A stretch of 6,633 bases of DNA from an uncultured Gemmatimonadota bacterium (lineage in GTDB: Bacteria > Gemmatimonadota > Gemmatimonadetes > Gemmatimonadales > GWC2-71-9). Position numbers and translations under genes: made by a program. The notes under the pieces are model-generated. The model had not been told where the DNA came from, searched no databases, and was given only the letters and a program-made list of their open reading frames with translations. The DNA is taken from assembly GCA_913009915.1 (NCBI GenBank), contig CAJVYZ010000161.1, positions 1 through 6,633 of the forward strand. Direction: 5' to 3'. This document shows positions 1-4,069 of this stretch, piece by piece; positions within the stretch are counted from its first letter, which is position 1, and every line of letters begins with the position of its first letter.

Positions 1-134
1 ACACCGACACGGACTGCATAGGAGAACGGCAGCGGAGACGCAGAAGCGGCCTTGAGGTATTCGACGACGGTCTCCTGCTCGGGTTGGCAGGCCGCCAACG
101 CCGCTACGGTACAGACGATGGTAAAAAGACGCAT
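1..134 (-). CDS. N-terminus of a lipoprotein, probably an exported RidA (YjgF/YER057c/UK114) family protein; partial, cut by window start
   Basis: Reading the minus strand from the ATG at 134 gives about 44 residues with no stop before the window edge. Residues 1-16 form a short lipoprotein signal: MRL, then a hydrophobic stretch, then the lipobox LAAC with the acceptor cysteine at residue 16. After a short linker comes a segment reading LPFSYAVRVG, which resembles the N-terminal start of RidA-family domains (typically PFS.AVRVG followed by a strand and SGQ). Known RidA proteins deaminate reactive enamine/imine intermediates; a lipid-anchored version would act in the periplasm or at the outer membrane. 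The catalytic region lies outside the window, so the family call rests on one short motif. No good Shine-Dalgarno precedes ATG 134. An in-frame ATG at 248 does have one, but would put the signal peptide internally; I prefer 134 because the signal is so clear. Confidence 0.6.
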   Translation of the reverse strand, partial: MRLFTIVCTVAALAACQPEQETVVEYLKAASASPLPFSYAVRVG

Positions 135-164
135 GGTAGCGCTCGCGGTTGGAGGAACTGCCGG

Positions 165-248
165 GCACAGCCGCCGGAGGAGCGGCGTATCCGGCAGCAC
201 GTCGATCGGGTAGTCCCGACCGTTGCCGCTGAGAGTGACCTCAGCCAT
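165..248 (-). pseudogene. Possible remnant of a (2Fe-2S)-binding oxidoreductase subunit N-terminus (IorA/CoxS-like)
   Basis: From ATG 248 (minus strand) the translation begins MAEVTLSGNGRDYPIDVLPD and continues TPLLRRL. This pattern (a strand ending in NG, then DV.PDTPLL..L) matches the opening of the ferredoxin-type 2Fe-2S subunit of molybdenum hydroxylases such as isoquinoline 1-oxidoreductase alpha. The family then continues with cysteine motifs (CG.G.CGAC), which are absent here: after about residue 27 similarity stops, and the frame runs without a stop into the RidA-like lipoprotein start at 134. An AGAGG Shine-Dalgarno lies 7 bases upstream of ATG 248 (bases 256-260). It could be the stump left by a deletion, a chimeric assembly join, or coincidence. 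The match is from memory of the family, not from a search. Confidence 0.35.
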
Positions 249-279
249 AAGATTACCTCTTCGGAATTGGCCCTGAACC

Positions 280-300
280 CCTACGTCCTACGCCCTACGC
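280..300. repeat. Three tandem copies of a 7-base repeat (CCTACGY)
   Basis: Bases 280-286 read CCTACGT, and 287-293 and 294-300 both read CCTACGC: three head-to-tail heptamers in the gap between the lipoprotein stop at 311 and the next start on the minus strand. The unit is not a multiple of three, as expected for non-coding DNA. No hairpin with a T-run is visible, so it does not look like an intrinsic terminator. Confidence 0.75.
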
Positions 301-310
301 CCCACCGATC

Positions 311-883
311 TCACACCGTCCCCTTCACTTCGGACCTGGCCACCATCCAACACCGGCCATCCCGTTCCACCCAAAACCGGACCCATGAGGCCCAAAAGTA
401 CCAGTCGGACGAGTCGCGCATCGGCCGCACCGTTTGTTGCGTCACGTCCAGCAACACCCTGCCCGTGCCCTTGACCCTCATCAGCCCGGAGAACCGCACG
501 TTGACTCCGGTGGAGTCTACCTCGCACCGGCTGTCGTCGTCCGCCTGGCACGGCTGGACGAAGCGCCCGCTCGCCATGAAATGATCCACCAAGGCCTGCT
601 CATGCAGCCGGGTGAATTCCTCATCCCGTCCGACGGTTTCGACCCGTGGATCCAAATACAGGGCGGTGGTGCCATAGAGGTTCCGGAGACTGTCGAGGAC
701 GGCATCATAGATGGCCCGCTGGCTGGCGACGGTGAGGGTGTCCCCGCTACCCGTCTCGAGGCTGTCGGGCACACACACCCCCACGGTGACCCTCACCGCG
801 GGACGGTCATCGGCCCGCCCGCAGGCCGCGAGCGCACCAATCCATAGCAACACCGCTACCCGGAAATATCGATCGTGGGACAT
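311..883 (-). CDS. Lipoprotein of unknown function, 190 aa
   Basis: The product starts MSHDRYFRV, followed by a hydrophobic stretch (residues 9-20) and the lipobox LAAC with the lipidated cysteine at 21, so it should be exported and anchored to a membrane. The mature part (about 170 residues) contains four further cysteines (37, 112, 120, 178), which could form disulfides in the periplasm. Residues 55-105 look helical (SQRAIYDAVLDSL, then FTRLHEQALVDHFMASG). The C-terminal half (125-190) alternates hydrophobic residues like beta strands and is aromatic-rich, with a motif WYFWASWVRFWVERDGRCW at 161-179. I do not recognise a named family. ATG 883 is chosen because it gives a complete signal peptide; no clear Shine-Dalgarno precedes it. 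It lies 36 bases after the stop of the upstream small gene, in the same direction, so co-transcription is plausible. Confidence 0.85.
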   Translation of the reverse strand: MSHDRYFRVAVLLWIGALAACGRADDRPAVRVTVGVCVPDSLETGSGDTLTVASQRAIYDAVLDSLRNLYGTTALYLDPRVETVGRDEEFTRLHEQALVDHFMASGRFVQPCQADDDSRCEVDSTGVNVRFSGLMRVKGTGRVLLDVTQQTVRPMRDSSDWYFWASWVRFWVERDGRCWMVARSEVKGTV

Positions 884-919
884 GGAATCTCGAATCGTCG
901 CGCAGTGGCTTCCGGTGGA

Positions 920-1162
920 CTAGCCGCTAGTCCCGGGAGACGAGGACGTGTCGAAGAGGTGCACCACCTGCCGCTGAACCTTCAATACCAGCTCCACCCG
1001 GCGGTGCGCCCGTCGTGCGGGCACTTCATGGCGCACGAGATCGTGTGCCACCTCTTCCGGGGTCAGCCCCTCCTGCAAGAGATGGATGATCCTGCGCGTC
1101 TCTTCCTGCTGCCCGAGTACGTCGCCACCGCCCCGGCCCAACAGCCGGTCGAGAATAGTCAC
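920..1162 (-). CDS. Small helical protein of unknown function, about 80 aa; start uncertain
   Basis: Starting at GTG 1162 the protein opens like a normal N-terminus (VTILDRLLGRGGG) and continues as charged amphipathic helices. These include EETRRIIHLLQEGLTPEEVA at about residues 21-40 and a second helix-rich segment ending VELVLKVQRQVVHLF, then a short Ser/Gly tail. Third-codon-position GC is high throughout, supporting this frame. No transmembrane segment or signal is seen, and I do not recognise the family. An in-frame ATG at 1249 would add 29 residues rich in Trp; neither start has a clear Shine-Dalgarno. A different frame has a strong coupled start at 1307 and a lipobox-like segment, so a frame error or a fused lipoprotein cannot be excluded. 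The stop TAG at 920-922 is 36 bases before the next gene's ATG. Confidence 0.55.
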   Translation of the reverse strand: MTILDRLLGRGGGDVLGQQEETRRIIHLLQEGLTPEEVAHDLVRHEVPARRAHRRVELVLKVQRQVVHLFDTSSSPGTSG

Positions 1163-1304
1163 GGACCGGCATACAGCCGGCGACGGCAAGCCCCAGACAT
1201 GGCCACGCCAATCCCACGACTGCGCCCCAGAGGCGAATAGACGCTCCATGACCCGGCTTGCCAGCCGCGGTCGCTTGCCCTGGTGACTCCCCTATCCCGG
1301 GTAG

Positions 1305-1325
1305 CATTACCCCTCCTCCTCCGCC
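1305..1325 (-). promoter_or_regulatory. Strong Shine-Dalgarno with overlapping TAATG stop/start at end of the membrane protein gene
   Basis: On the minus strand the last codons of the four-helix protein (Glu-Glu-Glu-Gly) form a GGAGGAGG-type purine run, directly followed by TAATG in which the stop TAA (1309-1307) shares its last base with an ATG (1307-1305). This is a textbook coupled-initiation arrangement. The frame it opens runs 93 codons to 1026. It holds a hydrophobic segment ending LAVAGC at residues 40-45, but beyond that it looks non-coding (Arg/Gly/Pro-rich). The purine run may simply reflect the Glu codons. Confidence 0.4.
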
Positions 1326-1777
1326 AGGCGTCGCAGATGACTGCCGATCATGACTCCGCCCGCACCGATGAAGGGGATGAGGAAGTTATACCAGATGGGT
1401 TGTACCGCCTCGGATGACCCGGCAAAGGCGTTCATGCCCTCGGTCGATATGCTGTCGGCCACCTGTTGGGCCGCCGATTGATCGGTGAACAGGTGGGCGA
1501 CCGCCATGATGAGCCCCACGCCCAGGATGACACCCGCCAGCACCTGGACCGGCACCACGGAGTCGCCGGCGGAAATCCACTGGGTGACATAGCCGCCGGC
1601 GATGGCAGCCATGAGACTGAGCGGCAGATTGAGCCCGATCCAAGCCAGGGTGACGTGCGTCGTTCCAGGCTGGTAGGCGAACGACGGACCCAGAACGGTC
1701 CACGCGAGCGTGAGGGTGACCAGGACGAGGATCACCATGACCAGGTACCCGGCAATGACCGCGAGAATGGGTCGCAT
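1307..1777 (-). CDS. Four-helix integral membrane protein of unknown function, 156 aa
   Basis: From ATG 1777 the product begins MRPILAVIAGYLVMVILVLV and has four predicted membrane segments, near residues 4-29, 42-62, 74-94 and 127-145. There is a short non-cytoplasmic-looking loop after the first (GPSFAYQPGTTHVTLAW) and a longer polar loop at about 96-125. The C-terminus is short and charged (HLRRLAEEEG). Glycine pairs inside helices 2-4 suggest tight packing. I do not recognise a named family. The frame opens as far as a TTG at 1825, which would add 16 residues, but the bases before that TTG are pyrimidine-rich and give no ribosome site. ATG 1777 has only a weak AAGG 11 bases upstream, yet gives a natural membrane N-terminus. 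The gene is divergent from the membrane protein at 1914, sharing a 136-base intergenic region. Confidence 0.8.
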   Translation of the reverse strand: MRPILAVIAGYLVMVILVLVTLTLAWTVLGPSFAYQPGTTHVTLAWIGLNLPLSLMAAIAGGYVTQWISAGDSVVPVQVLAGVILGVGLIMAVAHLFTDQSAAQQVADSISTEGMNAFAGSSEAVQPIWYNFLIPFIGAGGVMIGSHLRRLAEEEG

Positions 1778-1846
1778 CGATGCATCCGCCTTGTGAATGA
1801 GATCGTTCAGCAAGGTACCGAACAATCGAGGGAGGTGGCAAATCGG

Positions 1847-1879
1847 GAGGTCACGGCGAGGTCACGGCCCCGTGTGACC
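1847..1879. promoter_or_regulatory. Candidate operator: 11-base tandem repeat plus inverted half-site in the divergent intergenic region
   Basis: GAGGTCACGGC occurs twice head to tail without a gap (1847-1857 and 1858-1868). The second copy's GGTCAC (1860-1865) is mirrored by GTGACC at 1874-1879 with an 8-base spacer, giving a 6-base inverted repeat. The array lies between the divergent starts at 1777 (minus) and 1914 (plus), about 35 bases before the plus-strand GTG. A dimeric regulator binding these half-sites could control both genes. I could not identify convincing -35/-10 boxes, and the regulator is not in this window. Confidence 0.5.
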
Positions 1880-1904
1880 ATGGAAGCACAGTCTACCCAA
1901 CCCC

Positions 1905-1908
1905 GGAG
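1905..1908 (+). promoter_or_regulatory. Shine-Dalgarno GGAG for the gene at 1914
   Basis: GGAG ends 5 bases before the GTG at 1914. It is the main reason for choosing that GTG over the ATG at 1880, which is in a different frame. Confidence 0.65.
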
Positions 1909-1913
1909 CGACC

Positions 1914-2477
1914 GTGCGCTTAGCCCTGCCTCCCCTCCCCCTGCGAACCGCGTTATTGACAGTGGCCCTGGTGGGCCTTCCCACGGCCTCCCAGGCCCAG
2001 TTCGGCCGTCCACCCTGGCAGCCGCGTCCCTGGCAGGCTGTGCCGACGGCCCAACTCACAGTGGAACCGGTGGGCCCAGAGGCGCCGTCTCACGGTCATC
2101 CGCTGCTGTTGGTCGCCGGCGGGTTAGCTGGATACGCTGCCATGCGCAGTCTATTTGCCGTGACCGCGCACCTGGCGGAGGGGGAGAGCGACTGCCGCCC
2201 CGGGCTGTGTCTCTCCACGATTACCGTCGTGGCTGCCGCACTGGCGGCCCCGACCCTGGTCCCGCTCGGTGTTCATCTGGCCAACGGTAGCCAGGGAGAT
2301 CTCGGCGTGGATGTGCTTTTCTCGACGGCCGTTGGACTGGGGGTGCTGTTCATCGGCGCCCACTCGGGAGTGTCCGCCGAGGGGCTGCTCGTTGCCGTTC
2401 CGGTCGGCCAGATCCTGGCCGCGGTTGCCGCGGAAATCATGGTTTCGCGCCGACCTCCGGCGCTTCCAGATCAGTAG
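1914..2477 (+). CDS. Exported membrane protein of unknown function, 187 aa
   Basis: The product begins (GTG start) with a signal peptide: Arg residues at 2 and 11, hydrophobic core LTVALVGLP, and a likely cleavage after SQA at residue 28. A Pro/Trp-rich linker (31-60) follows, then four hydrophobic segments at about 62-84, 100-122, 131-149 and 154-177, rich in Gly and Ala. Two cysteines (94 and 99) sit in the loop after the first segment. The loop between segments two and three reads LGVHLANGSQGD. The tail is short and basic (SRRPPALPDQ). No enzyme motif is visible and I do not recognise a named family; similar proteins are, to my recollection, annotated as hypothetical in Gemmatimonadota. 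The gene is divergent from the membrane protein at 1777 and its last 41 bases overlap the end of the methyltransferase on the other strand. Confidence 0.8.
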   Translation: MRLALPPLPLRTALLTVALVGLPTASQAQFGRPPWQPRPWQAVPTAQLTVEPVGPEAPSHGHPLLLVAGGLAGYAAMRSLFAVTAHLAEGESDCRPGLCLSTITVVAAALAAPTLVPLGVHLANGSQGDLGVDVLFSTAVGLGVLFIGAHSGVSAEGLLVAVPVGQILAAVAAEIMVSRRPPALPDQ

Positions 2478-3048
2478 GGATCGGGCCGGTGTCCCCGGGC
2501 ACATAGCATTGCAGGCCCACCGGGCGCAGGCCGGCCTCGTGGAACATCCGGCGATACTCCCGGGCGGTTCGTCGCCGGAAGCCTTCCATGTCGCCGGTGA
2601 TTTCATCCGCCCCGGTGTACGCCTCCAGGTACGCCACTCCGTCGAGGTAGTCGGCGATGACGGCCAGGCCGCGCCTGAGCTCCGGTGCCCTCAAGTAGTG
2701 GAGTACGTCGCAGGCCACGATGAGGTCGTATCCCTCGGTCAGGCCCAGGGCATCGAGATCGCCGAACGTCCCCAGCCGGATGTTCCGCCGCTTGCCGAAG
2801 CGCCGCACCACGTACTCGCTGGCATCCACACCGGCGTACCGCGATCCCGGCCGCAGTCGCTGCAGGATCGGCTGCCACACTCCCTCACCGCAGCCGACGT
2901 CGAGCACGGAGCGAATCTTCCGGCCCAACAGGTGCTCGGTGATGCCCACCACCATACCAACCTTGCGCTCGACCTCGGCCCGGCTGGTGACCCTACTCCC
3001 TGGGGATCGATACCAGGTGTCGAAGTAGGCGCGATCGTACTGCTTCAC
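2437..3048 (-). CDS. Class I SAM-dependent methyltransferase, 203 aa
   Basis: The protein begins (GTG) KQYDRAYFDTWYRSPGSRV and shows the Rossmann methyltransferase motifs in order. Motif I is VLDVGCGEG at residues 48-56 (SAM-binding glycine loop). Motif II is YAGVDASEY at 71-79, whose Asp75 should bind the ribose. The post-motif segment YDLIVACDVLHYL is at 107-119. Residues 120-170 match the helix-strand-helix that normally follows (RRGLAVIADYLDGVAYLEAY), ending with a strand near GLQCYVPG. About 200 residues is normal for a single-domain enzyme; the substrate cannot be told from sequence. The frame is open up to 3387, but that part lies antiparallel to nothing and parallel over the DUF4340 gene in another frame, with no coding character. 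GTG 3048 is chosen because it has GGAG 9 bases upstream (3061-3058) and opens the conserved region. Confidence 0.88.
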   Translation of the reverse strand: MKQYDRAYFDTWYRSPGSRVTSRAEVERKVGMVVGITEHLLGRKIRSVLDVGCGEGVWQPILQRLRPGSRYAGVDASEYVVRRFGKRRNIRLGTFGDLDALGLTEGYDLIVACDVLHYLRAPELRRGLAVIADYLDGVAYLEAYTGADEITGDMEGFRRRTAREYRRMFHEAGLRPVGLQCYVPGDTGPIPTDLEAPEVGAKP

Positions 3049-3140
3049 CGTGCTGCGCTCCAAGTGCGACTGGTTGCCACGGGTCGGCCGCGGGTGCCAC
3101 CGTAATACTCGAGCAAGGCCTCCAGCAGCTGGGTTTCCAT
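3045..3140 (-). CDS. Possible small ORF (31 aa) coupled to the methyltransferase start
   Basis: An ATG at 3140, 20 bases after the DUF4340 stop, opens a 31-codon frame beginning METQLLEALLEYYGGTRGRP and ending SAAR. Its TGA (3047-3045) overlaps the methyltransferase GTG (3048-3046) as GTGA, the same type of junction used by the genes upstream. The first half would form an amphipathic helix. No Shine-Dalgarno precedes the ATG (the upstream bases are C-rich), so it may be only the leader region of the methyltransferase. It resembles nothing I recognise. Confidence 0.3.
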   Translation of the reverse strand: METQLLEALLEYYGGTRGRPVATSRTWSAAR

Positions 3141-3160
3141 GGTGGGGGGCCACGCCGGGC

Positions 3161-4069
3161 CTAGTTGCCGGCCCGAAGCCCTTCCTCCGGCGGCATGATC
3201 TGATCGAGAGTCCACCGCGGCACTTGATAGACCGTTTCGTCCCCTGTGACGCGAACCGCGAAACCGGCCTCGCCGCCGATACTGTCGTAGACGATGGCCG
3301 CAAGGGTATCTCCGGCGGCATCGAACAGCGTGATCCGGCGGTCGGGGATTCGGAAGTCGGCGGCGGCCCGATGCTCGCCGTCGGCAATGCGCCTAGCCTG
3401 CAGAGGCTGGAACCGCGAGAGCATCAGGGCCACTTTCTCCAGGTCGACGGCGGCTCCGGAAGAGAGTGCCCAGCCTCCATCTCGGCGGGCGAGCACGTAT
3501 CGGATCCCCGCGCGGTCGACCTCAACTCGAGCGATCGATTCCATCGGAACGTCCACCAGAACCTTGTTCCGCCAGTCGTTCACCCGGAGGGCGACGAGTT
3601 GGGTGAGCGGGCCGTCGTAGCGGTACACCAGGTCATCGCCTTCGTTCCTGGCGTATATGGATGACTCGCCGGCGCCTTTGTTGCCGAACAGCACTGTGGC
3701 GACCACATCGTCACCCCGGAACAACGTGAACGTCGTACCGGAGCCATCGACACCCATGCGCCCGTGGACCGCGGCGCTCGTCGCCACGATTTCGCTGCCG
3801 ACCGAGTCCTGGAGGGCGGTAAACAACGTGGCCAATCGCGTGTTATCGATCTCGAAGCCGTTGACCGTCCACGTCCCGCCGGTCCTCCTTAGCTCCACCG
3901 TGTCTTCGAGCGAGGCGAAGACGATCCGATCGACACCTTCGACCTGCTCCGGCAGCACCCGGCGGGTTTCCCGGTCGTCCGGTTGCTCCGCGGTCCGCTC
4001 CGACACGACCCAGAGGAGCACGGCCATCACCATGGCCACAGCCGCCCATTTCAATTGCCGCGGGCTCAT
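3161..4069 (-). CDS. DUF4340 domain protein, membrane-anchored, 302 aa; partner of the GldFG transporter
   Basis: The product begins MSPRQLKW, followed by one membrane anchor (about residues 6-23), leaving roughly 280 residues in the periplasm. That part carries the repeating strand pattern of DUF4340 proteins. In the first unit, VEGVDRIVF..LEDTVELRRTGGTWTVNG (about 43-71) leads to a helix DNTRLATLFTAL. A second unit has RVNDWRNKVLVDVPMESIARVEV (about 152-174) followed by RRDGGWALSS (about 185-194). The W.N/L motifs after each hairpin are typical. Function is unknown; the family is regularly found beside GldG-like ABC auxiliary proteins, as here. ATG 4069 overlaps the GldFG stop by four bases (ATGA) and has GGAGG 4 bases upstream (4078-4074). 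The frame is open to 4336, but that extension merely overlays the upstream gene. C-terminus ends EEGLRAGN with stop TAG at 3161. Confidence 0.85.
   Translation of the reverse strand: MSPRQLKWAAVAMVMAVLLWVVSERTAEQPDDRETRRVLPEQVEGVDRIVFASLEDTVELRRTGGTWTVNGFEIDNTRLATLFTALQDSVGSEIVATSAAVHGRMGVDGSGTTFTLFRGDDVVATVLFGNKGAGESSIYARNEGDDLVYRYDGPLTQLVALRVNDWRNKVLVDVPMESIARVEVDRAGIRYVLARRDGGWALSSGAAVDLEKVALMLSRFQPLQARRIADGEHRAAADFRIPDRRITLFDAAGDTLAAIVYDSIGGEAGFAVRVTGDETVYQVPRWTLDQIMPPEEGLRAGN

Noticed and set aside
1254..1267. Small inverted repeat CGGCT-TGCC-AGCCG as a possible terminator
   Set aside because: Only five base pairs and no following T-run on either strand; likely chance in GC-rich DNA.
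1466..2290. Plus-strand ORF of 274 codons
   Set aside because: It runs antisense through the four-helix protein, across the repeat-bearing intergenic region, and out of frame through the exported membrane protein; composition is low-complexity.
2269..3105. Plus-strand ORF of 278 codons
   Set aside because: It covers the methyltransferase on the opposite strand and the end of the exported membrane protein in another frame; no recognisable protein features.
3049..3387. Upstream extension of the methyltransferase frame
   Set aside because: The added 113 residues overlay the DUF4340 coding sequence in another frame and do not look like protein; GTG 3048 has a good ribosome site.
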